DNA of 64,000 nt, taken from contig NZ_JABWTA010000001.1 in the NCBI RefSeq assembly GCF_013371495.1, positions 310,001 through 374,000 on the forward strand, written 5' to 3'. The position numbers and the translations under genes are program-made. The stretch's first letter is position 1, and every line of letters starts with the position of its first letter. Source of the DNA: Altererythrobacter lutimaris. GTDB taxonomy: Bacteria; Pseudomonadota; Alphaproteobacteria; Sphingomonadales; Sphingomonadaceae. The notes beneath the pieces are model-generated. The model searched no databases and was not told where the DNA came from. It worked only from the letters and a program-made list of their open reading frames with translations. Below are positions 8,037 through 16,682 of this stretch, piece after piece.

Positions 8037-10421
8037 TTATCGGAAGCCGAGATTGCGCAGCCTGAAGGAGAGCTGGAAGGTGTCTCCACGCTCAGCATCA
8101 CCTGCCGTTGTATAGTCGCGCCGCCAAGTGAAACCGAACTCCAGGCAATCATCGGCATAGGCGATACCGAGGCGCGTGCGAATGGGCTCAAAACCGTCGG
8201 AGCCGAACAGCGGGTCTTCGTTCTCGTCCGTAAGGTTGAAGACCCCGGAGCCAAACACCGACCAGTGACGCGCAAAGGCAAGGCGACCTGCGGCCCGAAG
8301 CTCTTCGCGATCCTGCAAATCCTCAACGGTTTGAATGTCACGATTCAAGCGTAGGTAGCCGACTTCGACATAAGTCCGTGTGCTGCCAACCGTGGCGTCG
8401 AACTCATTACGGCGGATTGCGAAGTTGTCTTTGTCCAGGCGGTAGCGGTGCGTGAGCTTCACCCGGTCGCGAAAGCGGACTTCAGTGCGGCCGACAAAAT
8501 CGCTGACGCGTTCAGAAAGGCCTGTCCCGTCCGGCAAAAGAGCAGGGTCTTTATCGAAACGGTAAGATTGTCCCAGCGTCGTTTTGACACGCCAGCCCGG
8601 GCGCTGCAATTCCCAGTCAAATCCATAAGTCAGGCGAACGCCGTCTTCCACTCGGTCGTAGCCCGGAAACCGGTTGAGCGCGAACAGGTTGGAGTCTTCC
8701 AAATCGATGGCGCGAGCATCTTCGTTTGGAATATCCAGGTTCTCGATAGCGGGGCTTGCGACCAATTGAACGCGTGGCTTGAAGACCTGCGTACCGCCGA
8801 ATGCGCGGCCGACAAACGGCCATTCCACATCCACAGCGCCAATCGCGATGCCGCGCGTTTCCCAGCCGGGATTGCCGCGATAGATGGCTGTCGCAGTGAG
8901 CTCGTTTTCATCGGAATGATAAACGTCGCCGCGCGCAATGGCCGTCAGCGTTACCACCTGACCCATGCCCGTGAGGCGCTTCAAATCCCATTTTGCCCCT
9001 GCAAAGGCACGTTTGGTGTCCTGGCCTTCATCTCGCTCAATCGCGAGCGTATTGACCTGCAGTTCAACTTTCCCGCCCAGCAGCGGATCGGGCAATCGGC
9101 GACGATAATCGAGCACCGGTAGTGCCAAAGGAACCTGGCCTTGTTCTTGCCCGAGCCGCAGCGTTTGTGTGGCCCAACCGGCCAGCGAGAAATAGGAATT
9201 ATCGTCGATCCGCTCGAGATTGACGGTCGAGCGCAAGCGGTCATCGCGGCTGATGTCATAGCGGCGCAGGAATGTACGGTCGCTCGCGAGCCTCACGGAA
9301 CCTGTGAAGCTCCAATTGGGATCGAATTGGAAGCGGCCATTGGTGAAGAGATAAGCGCGCAAGTCGCGTTCGGTCGTCGGGTTTCCGGTGAAGCTCGAGA
9401 TGCGCCGGCTGTGGGTCGCATAGCCGGTGATCTGATAGGCGCCTTTCTCTGTCAGATGGCGCCATTCTGCTGAAGCCATTGGCGCGGCATCACTGTAGAC
9501 GAAAGCGCTCAGCGTTAGATCGCGATTATCCGCCATGCGCCAGTAATAGCTGCCGCTGACTTCGACGCCGTTCGATTCAGAGAAACGCAAATCGGGCACC
9601 AGAAAGCCGGAGATTGCGCGGCCGTCAGTGCGTACAGCCAAGCCGGGCAGTGGCAGGATACGCGCTCCGAACAGCTCCAGCACCGCGCCATTGAAGCGCA
9701 CGCGATTATCGGCGGGGTCATAGATCACGCGGCTCGCTGTAATACGCCAGCTCGGAGTTTTGTCGCAGCCATCAGCGTCTTTGACTGCACAAGCTGAGTA
9801 TGCGGCATCTGTCAGCACGACAGTACCGTCTTCGCCGCGCTCGCCCGAGCGTGCAGCGAGCCGACCTCCCGCGCGCAAAGCCAACAGCAAGTCGTTCATC
9901 GCGCCTGTTTCAAATCGGTCGGTAAGCTCTATCTGGTCTGAATAAAGCTGGTTGCCATCGGCATCGACGAGCCGGACATCACCTGTGGCTGTGATGAGGC
10001 CCGCCTTGCGATCCCAGCGGACCTGGTCGGCGCGTACGGATTGGTCATCGCTGGACAGCAGAACATCGCCGCTTGCAATCACGACGTCGTTCTCAGCGTC
10101 GTAGGCAAGCTCGCGCGCTTCGAAATCGATGGCCCTTGTATCGTCCGGCTGCTTGGTGTCAGACGCAAGTGATTGCGTTTCCTCGTCAGTGACTATCGGA
10201 ACGGGCTGAATATCGGGTGCCGGCCGGCCATAAGTGGCCTGATTGCGCTCAAGCTCGAATTGCGCTTCTTCCTCGGGTGAGAGCACGGTGTCTTGCGCAA
10301 AAGCAACGCTGCCTTGCGATGCGAGAAGAGAGGCTCCGATGCCAAGAACAACCCGTGGAGCACACGGAATGCGCAAGCGGGCGGACAAAGCTTGCATGCG
10401 TGTCGGCGCGGGTCGAAGCAT
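8037..10421 (-). CDS. lptD: LPS-assembly outer-membrane protein LptD
   Basis: About 794 residues. After a signal peptide ending near SVAFAQ there is a LptA-like OstA periplasmic region (YDAENDVVIASGDVLLSSDDQSVRADQVRWD, ATGDVRLVDADGNQLYSDQIEL), then a long beta-barrel ending in the aromatic-terminated strand FQLSFRLRNLGFR. LptD inserts lipopolysaccharide into the outer leaflet with LptE. The barrel contains YYWRMADNRDLTL and RRYDISRDDRLRS, typical of the family. The ATG at 10421 gives a plausible signal peptide; ATGs at 10490 and 10397 are alternatives. It is the first gene of the lptD-surA-pdxA-rsmA operon and divergent from pepA. Confidence 0.95.
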   Translation of the reverse strand: MLRPAPTRMQALSARLRIPCAPRVVLGIGASLLASQGSVAFAQDTVLSPEEEAQFELERNQATYGRPAPDIQPVPIVTDEETQSLASDTKQPDDTRAIDFEARELAYDAENDVVIASGDVLLSSDDQSVRADQVRWDRKAGLITATGDVRLVDADGNQLYSDQIELTDRFETGAMNDLLLALRAGGRLAARSGERGEDGTVVLTDAAYSACAVKDADGCDKTPSWRITASRVIYDPADNRVRFNGAVLELFGARILPLPGLAVRTDGRAISGFLVPDLRFSESNGVEVSGSYYWRMADNRDLTLSAFVYSDAAPMASAEWRHLTEKGAYQITGYATHSRRISSFTGNPTTERDLRAYLFTNGRFQFDPNWSFTGSVRLASDRTFLRRYDISRDDRLRSTVNLERIDDNSYFSLAGWATQTLRLGQEQGQVPLALPVLDYRRRLPDPLLGGKVELQVNTLAIERDEGQDTKRAFAGAKWDLKRLTGMGQVVTLTAIARGDVYHSDENELTATAIYRGNPGWETRGIAIGAVDVEWPFVGRAFGGTQVFKPRVQLVASPAIENLDIPNEDARAIDLEDSNLFALNRFPGYDRVEDGVRLTYGFDWELQRPGWRVKTTLGQSYRFDKDPALLPDGTGLSERVSDFVGRTEVRFRDRVKLTHRYRLDKDNFAIRRNEFDATVGSTRTYVEVGYLRLNRDIQTVEDLQDREELRAAGRLAFARHWSVFGSGVFNLTDENEDPLFGSDGFEPIRTRLGIAYADDCLEFGFTWRRDYTTAGDAERGDTFQLSFRLRNLGFR

Positions 10422-10538
10422 GACTTGCCTATCGCACCGCTCGCGCCTAATCGCAATCGCCATTACCCGGTGCGCGTTTTTCGTCACCAACTGATCCCCA
10501 GCGCTGCAGCGTCAGCGCATAGATTTAGCGGAGTTCTC

Positions 10539-11996
10539 ATGCAGATCACCTTCGGCGCGTCAGCCCCTGAAGATTGCCAACTTATTGCGCACGTTGTGAA
10601 CCAGGGCGAAACGCCTGTCGGACTGGAAGGTGCTTTGGCGGAAGGCGCTGTGGTAGCGCGCTTCAAAGGCAAGCCCGGCCAGGTCTTTGAAGGCTTCGTA
10701 ACGCGGGACGATGTGACGTACCGCATTGCGCTCGCTGGTCTGGGTGAAGCAGATTCGGACGACCGCACCGCCAATCTCGAGAAGGCAGGCGCAGCGCTAG
10801 CTGCGAAATATCTGCGTTCTGGCGAGAAAGCGATGGCGCTTTCGCTGGCAGGTGCGGGATTGTCAGCCGATGATGCAACGTCAGTTCTGCTGGGCTTGCG
10901 CTTGCGCAGCTGGCGGCATGATGTTTATCGTACGAAGCTCGCTGAAGATAAGAAAGCGACGCTTGAGCATGTCGCAGTGACCGCTTCACCTGATGGCACA
11001 TCCACCGCATGGGTCGAGAAAGCTGCGATCGCTGAAGGCTCCGAATTCACGCGCATGCTTGTGACGGAGCCTGCCAACAAGGTGTATCCGGTGAGCTTTG
11101 TCGAGAAATGTGTGGCTGCGTTCCAAGGCACAGGAGCCGAGCTGACCGTGCTCGACGAGGATGTGATGAAGCAGCTGGGCATGGGCGCTTTGCTGGGTGT
11201 GGGGCAGGGCTCGCGCCAACCCTCGCGTCTGCTCGCAATCCGCTGGAATGGCGGTGGAGATGAATCCCCGACTGTTTTTGTCGGCAAAGGCGTCACCTTC
11301 GATACCGGCGGCATTTCGATCAAACCTGCGGCAGGCATGGAGGACATGAAATGGGACATGGGCGGTGCAGCGGCAGTCGCTGGCGGCATGCTCACTTTGG
11401 TCAAGCGACAAGCAAAGGCCAATGTCGTGGGCGTCGTCGGGCTCGTCGAGAATATGCCCGATGGAAACGCTCAGCGTCCTGGCGACGTCGTAACGTCAAT
11501 GAGTGGGCAGACAATCGAAGTTATCAATACCGACGCAGAAGGCCGCTTGGTCTTGTGCGATGCTTTGCATTGGGCACAGGAGAAATTTGCTCCGAAACGC
11601 ATCGTGGATTTTGCCACGCTCACCGGCGCCATCATCATTTCGCTCGGCCATGAGCATGGCGGCCTGTTCGCGAATGATGATGACCTTGCCGATGACTTGC
11701 TGAAAGCGGGCAAGGATAGCGGCGACAAGATGTGGCGGATGCCGATTGGTCCTGCTTATGACAAGCTGATCGACAGCCCGATTGCCGATATCAAGAATGT
11801 CGGGCCGCGCGGTGCAGGTTCAATCACTGCCGCGCAATTCCTGAATCGCTTCATCAAGAAGGGTACTGCCTGGGCGCACTGCGATATTGCGGGCATGGTA
11901 TGGGCGGACAAGCCCGGCGCGACGTGGGACAAGGGCGCTACAGGTTTTGGCGCACGACTGATTGATCGCTTTGTTGCAAACACGCTTGAGGGGTAA
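10539..11996 (+). CDS. pepA: Leucyl aminopeptidase (M17 family)
   Basis: 485 residues. The C-terminal catalytic domain shows the M17 zinc-binding motifs: GKGVTFDTGGISIKPAAGMEDMKWDMGGAA, VVGLVENMPDGNAQRPGDV, and the signature NTDAEGRL with LVLCDALHWA. It removes N-terminal residues from peptides in the cytoplasm. The start at 10539 (MQITFGAS) follows GCGGAG and fits family alignments; the frame stays open upstream. It heads a run followed by the DUF2256 gene and holC; pepA next to holC is a common bacterial arrangement. Confidence 0.96.
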   Translation: MQITFGASAPEDCQLIAHVVNQGETPVGLEGALAEGAVVARFKGKPGQVFEGFVTRDDVTYRIALAGLGEADSDDRTANLEKAGAALAAKYLRSGEKAMALSLAGAGLSADDATSVLLGLRLRSWRHDVYRTKLAEDKKATLEHVAVTASPDGTSTAWVEKAAIAEGSEFTRMLVTEPANKVYPVSFVEKCVAAFQGTGAELTVLDEDVMKQLGMGALLGVGQGSRQPSRLLAIRWNGGGDESPTVFVGKGVTFDTGGISIKPAAGMEDMKWDMGGAAAVAGGMLTLVKRQAKANVVGVVGLVENMPDGNAQRPGDVVTSMSGQTIEVINTDAEGRLVLCDALHWAQEKFAPKRIVDFATLTGAIIISLGHEHGGLFANDDDLADDLLKAGKDSGDKMWRMPIGPAYDKLIDSPIADIKNVGPRGAGSITAAQFLNRFIKKGTAWAHCDIAGMVWADKPGATWDKGATGFGARLIDRFVANTLEG

Positions 11997-12046
11997 TTTT
12001 TAGTTTTGCTTCAAGCGCCACCGTTCGCGTCCGCTCACTCGGCTTC

Positions 12047-12093
12047 CGCGCCAAAAGGCGCGACGGGCAGTCGCCCTTGCGGGCCTGCGGCCC
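12047..12093. other. Two GC-rich hairpins between pepA and the DUF2256 gene
   Basis: CGCGCC-AAAA-GGCGCG at 12047-12062 and GGGCC-TGC-GGCCC at 12081-12093 are perfect short stem-loops in the 126-base gap after pepA. Neither is followed by a U-run, so they may attenuate or stabilise transcripts rather than terminate. Confidence 0.4.
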
Positions 12094-12122
12094 GTATCAG
12101 CGCTGACAGTTGGAATTGAGCA

Positions 12123-12275
12123 ATGCCGCGGATGCGTAAGAAGTCGGAACTGCCGACGAAGACTTGCGCATCCTGCGGCCTGCCGTTCACTTGGCGCAAG
12201 AAATGGGAGCGCGACTGGGACAATGTTCGCTATTGTTCAGAGCGATGTAAGCGGAACAAAGGGGCGTCGGACTAA
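12123..12275 (+). CDS. DUF2256 family small zinc-finger-like protein
   Basis: A 50-residue protein. It has two cysteine pairs, TCASCGLPF and [10 protein letters not shown], separated by a [13 protein letters not shown] segment, which is the DUF2256 pattern. The four cysteines probably bind zinc. The ATG at 12123 is used; an in-frame ATG at 12132 could also start it. It sits between pepA and holC on the same strand, 36 bases before holC. The family's function is not established; it is sometimes found beside cryptochrome/photolyase genes, which are not seen here. Confidence 0.8.
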   Translation: MPRMRKKSELPTKTCASCGLPFTWRKKWERDWDNVRYCSERCKRNKGASD

Positions 12276-12311
12276 GCAATGCTTCAAGTAGCCAAGCGGT
12301 AGGCAAACAAA

Positions 12312-12752
12312 ATGCGCGTGGACTTCTATCAGCTGAGCCGCGATCCGGTTGAACGGGTCACAGTGATGCTCGCGCGGCTGGTGCTCAAGTCAGGCAACCG
12401 TTTGCTCATCGTCAGCGATAATCCGGGCCAACGTGCTGTTATCAGCCGCGAGCTTTGGAGCGCCGGGCCCGAGGAATTTCTGGCGAATGGAGAGGCAGAG
12501 AACGCTGGAGCAAGCCAGCAGCCCATCCTGTTGTCTGGCGAAATGCAAGCAGCAAACTCCGCCAGAATGGTGCTCTTTGCCGATGGCAAATGGCGGGAGG
12601 AAGCGACAGACTTTGATCGCGCTTTCCTGTTGTTCGGTCCGGACGAGACTCAGGCCGCGCGCGATTTATGGCGCGGTCTCGATGGGCAAGAGGGCGCTGA
12701 ACGCTTCATTCACAAGCAGGATGAAAATGGTCGCTGGCAAGCGGGCAGCTGA
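12312..12752 (+). CDS. holC: DNA polymerase III chi subunit
   Basis: 146 residues matching HolC: the N-terminal VDFYQLSRDPVERVTVMLARLVLKSGNRLLIVSDN block, then the ARMVLFADGKWREE region and a C-terminal FLLFGPDETQAARDLWRGL helix. In the replisome, chi links the clamp loader to single-strand-binding protein. The pepA-holC neighbourhood supports the call. Alphaproteobacterial HolC proteins are divergent but keep this length. Confidence 0.93.
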   Translation: MRVDFYQLSRDPVERVTVMLARLVLKSGNRLLIVSDNPGQRAVISRELWSAGPEEFLANGEAENAGASQQPILLSGEMQAANSARMVLFADGKWREEATDFDRAFLLFGPDETQAARDLWRGLDGQEGAERFIHKQDENGRWQAGS

Positions 12753-12837
12753 CACGAAGACTTGCCCCTTGTGACCATCGGCGCTAGGGGCGCGCGCAAC
12801 AATTTTTCTACCCCCAATTTCGCAAGGAACTTATACC

Positions 12838-13260
12838 ATGGCGGTTACCCGCACATTCTCGATCATCAAGCCTGATGCAACAAAGCGCAACCTGACCGGC
12901 GCTGTCACGAAGATGCTGGAAGAAGCCGGCCTTCGCGTCGTTGCTTCCAAGCGCATCCATATGAGCCGTGAACAGGCTGAAGGCTTCTATGCGGTCCATA
13001 AGGAACGCCCTTTCTTCGGCGAGCTGGTTGAGTTCATGATGAGCGAGCCGGTTGTGGTGCAGGTTCTCGAAGGCGAAGACGCTGTTAAGCGCAATCGCGA
13101 CATTATGGGCGCGACTAACCCGGCTGAAGCAGAACCCGGCACGATCCGCAAAGAGCATGCGCTGTCGATCGGTGAAAACACCGTGCACGGTTCAGACAGC
13201 GACGAGAATGCGAAGATCGAGATCGACTTCTTCTTCAAGCCCGAAGAAATCGTCGGATAA
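12838..13260 (+). CDS. ndk: Nucleoside diphosphate kinase
   Basis: A 140-residue, full-length enzyme transferring the gamma phosphate of ATP to other nucleoside diphosphates through a phosphohistidine. The start [20 protein letters not shown] block ([20 protein letters not shown]), the loop [15 protein letters not shown], and the active-site ENTVHGSDS containing the catalytic His are all present. AAGGAA precedes the ATG. A strong terminator follows. Confidence 0.98.
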   Translation: MAVTRTFSIIKPDATKRNLTGAVTKMLEEAGLRVVASKRIHMSREQAEGFYAVHKERPFFGELVEFMMSEPVVVQVLEGEDAVKRNRDIMGATNPAEAEPGTIRKEHALSIGENTVHGSDSDENAKIEIDFFFKPEEIVG

Positions 13261-13290
13261 GCTTTTAACCACCCGTCGCGAGACGTTTTG

Positions 13291-13330
13291 AAGGGCCTGC
13301 TGCGGAGATCGCAGCGGGCCCTTTGCTTTT
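13291..13330 (+). terminator. Terminator after ndk
   Basis: AAGGGCCTGCTGCG pairs with CGCAGCGGGCCCTT around a GAGAT loop, followed by a T-rich tail ending at 13330. It lies between convergent ndk and the sulfotransferase gene and may serve both strands. Confidence 0.85.
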
Positions 13331-13336
13331 AAGCGC

Positions 13337-14545
13337 TTAGCCAGCGTCTCTGAACTGGTCGAGCTGCGCCGCATGACCTTTGTGCGCGCCGTTCTCGCTT
13401 TTCTGCATTTCAGCGCGCATGGCGCGCAGCCCTGTGTCATTGAAGGGCAGGTCTAGCGCAGCATACAAATCGCGCATTTCGCCTTCCCAGTCCGCGCCGA
13501 GATGCTCGAAATCGATCATTGCGACAGGGCCGGTCCAATCGGCGAGCGCGGCTTCCAGACGCTGATCGCGCAGCGCAATCTTGCGGCGCCATTCCTGCTC
13601 GATCCAGCCGAGATCCACGCTGTCTGACTGGATCACCATCTGGTTTGCGACGAGCGAGACGGAGCTGCGCCATGTTTCCTCGCTGCAACGGCGTGACACG
13701 ACCAGCCGTGCTTCAGGGAATCGTTTCAACAGAGCAGGCAAGTCTTCGGTGAATTGCGGGACCTTCAGGATGCGAGGCCGCGCGCCATGCCCGTGCTGCC
13801 CAGCATCGGTGCGCAGCAGGCGCTCAAACTCGGCATAGATCGGCTGTGCATCGCGCGCTTCGCTAAATGCCAAATAACTCGGAATACGCCATTGCGCTTC
13901 GTATGCAGAGTGATCGAACGCGCTCGCCAGCCAGCCCAATTCCTCATCGGCGCGCGCCGCGCCAAAGGGATGAATGGTGTCGAGCCATGGATCGAGTTTG
14001 CGCGCCATGAACAGTTTGAAAGTGCCGCGTAAGGGGCGGAAGTCCGGCTTCTCCGGAACGGGGTGCCAGCTGTCGCAAAACCGCGTGGCGCTATGCGCCG
14101 GGTCCGCCGCCAGAAGTCGGTGAATGCGCGTCGTACCGCTGCGCATCTGCCCCAATACAATGATCGGCGGGGCAATGTCGGTCTTCGCAAGCTCGGGTTG
14201 TTCGCGCCACAGCTTGCCCAATGCGAAGCGTTGCTGAATGGCGCGCGTGATCAGGCCATAGGCAAAGGCCTTGCCCACCGCGTTCAAGTCCGCTTCTTTC
14301 ACAACCGCATCGACCAATGCGTTCAATCGCAGGCGGAAGTCTTCGACATCCTCCTCACTGCGTCCGGCGATTTCATGTTCGAGCGAGAAACCCTTTGAAC
14401 CGCGACGAACCAGCTCGTCAGGATCGAGCGGGGGAGGGGGCATCCAGCCCTTGTCCCACCCTGTATCGAGAAAGCGGGCGAGGCGATCGACCATTGGGGC
14501 TCTTGCGAGTGGATGCGGTCTTGCAGGGCGGCGCGGCGGGATCAT
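13337..14545 (-). CDS. Sulfotransferase family protein
   Basis: About 402 residues. The P-loop-like PAPS-binding motif IIVLGQMRSGTTRIHRLLAADP lies near residue 117 and the 3'-phosphate-binding RLVVSRRCSEETWRSSVSLV block near residue 286, as in the large bacterial sulfotransferase (Sulfotransfer_3) family. The acceptor is unknown; lipids, glycans or small molecules are possible. The ATG at 14545 overlaps the purN stop codon as TGATG, so translation is probably coupled to purN. The frame stays open to 14638, but that region codes for the end of PurN. Confidence 0.85.
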   Translation of the reverse strand: MIPPRRPARPHPLARAPMVDRLARFLDTGWDKGWMPPPPLDPDELVRRGSKGFSLEHEIAGRSEEDVEDFRLRLNALVDAVVKEADLNAVGKAFAYGLITRAIQQRFALGKLWREQPELAKTDIAPPIIVLGQMRSGTTRIHRLLAADPAHSATRFCDSWHPVPEKPDFRPLRGTFKLFMARKLDPWLDTIHPFGAARADEELGWLASAFDHSAYEAQWRIPSYLAFSEARDAQPIYAEFERLLRTDAGQHGHGARPRILKVPQFTEDLPALLKRFPEARLVVSRRCSEETWRSSVSLVANQMVIQSDSVDLGWIEQEWRRKIALRDQRLEAALADWTGPVAMIDFEHLGADWEGEMRDLYAALDLPFNDTGLRAMRAEMQKSENGAHKGHAAQLDQFRDAG

Positions 14546-15510
14546 CAGAACATGTCGGCTGCGTCTTGCAGCTTTGTCAGCCGCTTGGGCGCGACGCTCC
14601 GCCAACTGCGGGCGAGCCAATAATCGACTTGCTCCCAATCGAGGCCCGGCGCATTCAAGACAATGCCGATCCAGCCGCTCGGACCGTAGAATTTCGGACT
14701 GTAGAAACGCTCCGGATCGCCTTCAATCAGCGCAGCTTGCTCGTCCGCGCCGCTTGTCTTGACGAGCAGTGCAGTTGCGCTTTCGCCGTGATGCCGGTCG
14801 CTGAAATAGGCGAAGTACTTCCCGCTTTTGCCCGCTGTTCGCCAACCCGGTGCACCGTGGCTTGCGCGCTCTTCAACCTCGGGCAACTGCATCGCCCGGC
14901 GGCGCACTTGCTCCAGCAGGAAGTCCGGATTGCTGCTGCGCGAGACATAGTCGGCCACCACGCGCGGGTAGAGTTGATGCTCGGCGACTTTAACGCGTTC
15001 CGCCAAGGCATCTGCAGTATCGCCATCGCGGATAGCGACCTTGATCTGGCCGAGCACTTCGCCGGCATCGAGTTCGGGTGTCACCAGATGGACGCTCGCC
15101 CCGCCATGGCTGTCACCAGCGTCGATGGCGCGATGGTGCGTTTCGAGACCTTTATACTTAGGCAGCAGCGAGGGATGGATGTTGAGCATCGCGCCATGCC
15201 AGCGCTCGACAAACGCGTCGGACAATATTCGCATGTAACCTGCAAGCACGATATATTCCGCGTCTGCGTCGCGAACGGCCTGTTCCATGATCGCGTCATG
15301 CTCTTCGCGAGACATGCCTTTATGAGAATGCGCGAAAGTCGTGATCCCTTCGGTCCTGGCGAGCTCTAGCCCGCCCGCCTCGGGACGATTGCTGGCGACG
15401 AGCACCACTTCGTACGGCGCATTGTCCAATCGGCTGGCATAGAGCAGCGCGGCCATATTGGTGCCGCCACCGGAGATGAAAATCGCAACCTTTGCCTTGC
15501 TATCAGGCAA
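14545..15510 (-). CDS. purN: Phosphoribosylglycinamide formyltransferase fused to a YjbR/MmcQ-like domain
   Basis: About 321 residues, longer than ordinary PurN (about 200). Residues 1-200 carry the formyltransferase fold: [17 protein letters not shown] at the N-terminus, the catalytic [21 protein letters not shown] and [14 protein letters not shown]. It transfers formyl from 10-formyl-THF to GAR in purine synthesis. From about residue 205 a second domain follows ([54 protein letters not shown]), which resembles the YjbR/MmcQ family. The chosen start is TTG at 15510, preceded by GGGAGG and overlapping purM by 8 bases; the open frame upstream only mirrors purM. Confidence 0.9.
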   Translation of the reverse strand: MPDSKAKVAIFISGGGTNMAALLYASRLDNAPYEVVLVASNRPEAGGLELARTEGITTFAHSHKGMSREEHDAIMEQAVRDADAEYIVLAGYMRILSDAFVERWHGAMLNIHPSLLPKYKGLETHHRAIDAGDSHGGASVHLVTPELDAGEVLGQIKVAIRDGDTADALAERVKVAEHQLYPRVVADYVSRSSNPDFLLEQVRRRAMQLPEVEERASHGAPGWRTAGKSGKYFAYFSDRHHGESATALLVKTSGADEQAALIEGDPERFYSPKFYGPSGWIGIVLNAPGLDWEQVDYWLARSWRSVAPKRLTKLQDAADMF

Positions 15511-16609
15511 GATGCGTCGCCTCCCAATCGGCTTTCGCGCCCCAGGTACCTTGCGATCCGCGCACAGTGCAGCCTCGATCGCCGCCTTGGATTTCGCCGA
15601 CGGTGAGAACGGTTTCGCCCGCATCTTCGAGCAATTGGGTTGCGGTCGAGACCCGGTCTGGCGCCACCGCGAGCACCATTCCGACGCCGCAATTGAACGT
15701 GCGCGCCATCTCACCAGGCTCGATATTGCCTTGCGCTTGCAGGAAAGCCATCAGGCGCGGCTGGTCCCACAAGTCGGCATCGACATTTGCATGCGCGCCT
15801 TCGGGCAGCACGCGCGGGATATTCTCCAAGAGGCCGCCGCCGGTAATATGCGCGAGCCCATCGATAAGACCCTCACGAACCAGCGGAAGCAGACTCTTCA
15901 CATAGATGCGCGTGGGCTCGATCAGCGCATCGATCAGCAATGTCTCCGGATCAAACAGGGCAGGGCGATTGAGGCGCCAGCCTTTGTCCTCAGCCAAGCG
16001 CCGAACAAGCGAATAGCCATTGGAGTGAACCCCGGACGAGGCAAGGCCGATCAGCGCATGACCAGGTGCGACTTTCTCGCCCGTCAGCTGTTCGCCGCGC
16101 TCCACCGCGCCGACACAAAAACCCGCCAGGTCATAATCGCCTTCCGCATACATGCCGGGCATTTCGGCTGTTTCGCCGCCAATCAGCGCGCAGCCAGCTT
16201 GCATGCAGCCTTCTGCAATGCCGGCAATGACCCGCTCGGCAATGCCGTTTTCCAGTTTTCCGGTCGCAAAATAGTCGAGAAAGAACAGCGGCTCCGCGCC
16301 TTGCACGATCAGATCGTTGACGCACATTGCGACCAGATCAATGCCGACGCTGTCATGCTTGTCATGGTCAATCGCTAGCTTCAGCTTGGTGCCGACCCCG
16401 TCATTGCCAGCAACCAGAAGCGGATCCTTGTATCCTGCCGCCTTGGGATCGAAGAAACCGCCAAATCCCCCGATCTCTCCATCAGCGCCAGGCCGCATAG
16501 TCGCTTTGACCAATGGACCAATCGCTTTGACCAATGCATTGCCAGCGTCGATAGAGACGCCCGCGCTTTCATAGGTGTAGCTCTCTGGGGGAGGATTGTT
16601 ACCGGTCAT
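15503..16609 (-). CDS. purM: Phosphoribosylformylglycinamidine cyclo-ligase (AIR synthetase)
   Basis: About 368 residues. It closes the imidazole ring of purines, turning FGAM into AIR with ATP. Motifs: [62 protein letters not shown] and [18 protein letters not shown] place the start at the ATG at 16609 ([13 protein letters not shown]). It heads a minus-strand operon with purN and the sulfotransferase and is divergent from the DUF2066-like gene. Confidence 0.97.
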   Translation of the reverse strand: MTGNNPPPESYTYESAGVSIDAGNALVKAIGPLVKATMRPGADGEIGGFGGFFDPKAAGYKDPLLVAGNDGVGTKLKLAIDHDKHDSVGIDLVAMCVNDLIVQGAEPLFFLDYFATGKLENGIAERVIAGIAEGCMQAGCALIGGETAEMPGMYAEGDYDLAGFCVGAVERGEQLTGEKVAPGHALIGLASSGVHSNGYSLVRRLAEDKGWRLNRPALFDPETLLIDALIEPTRIYVKSLLPLVREGLIDGLAHITGGGLLENIPRVLPEGAHANVDADLWDQPRLMAFLQAQGNIEPGEMARTFNCGVGMVLAVAPDRVSTATQLLEDAGETVLTVGEIQGGDRGCTVRGSQGTWGAKADWEATHLA

Positions 16610-16682
16610 TATTCTTGCACGTTTAGCCTTTCGCGCTTGGAATTCCACTCAGCATTGGGCAAAAGAGCGCCGGTTTTCCCCG

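Noticed and set aside
12035-12223. 62-codon minus-strand frame after pepA
   Set aside because: It is antisense to the DUF2256 gene and crosses GC hairpins; the plus-strand cysteine pattern is the real signal.
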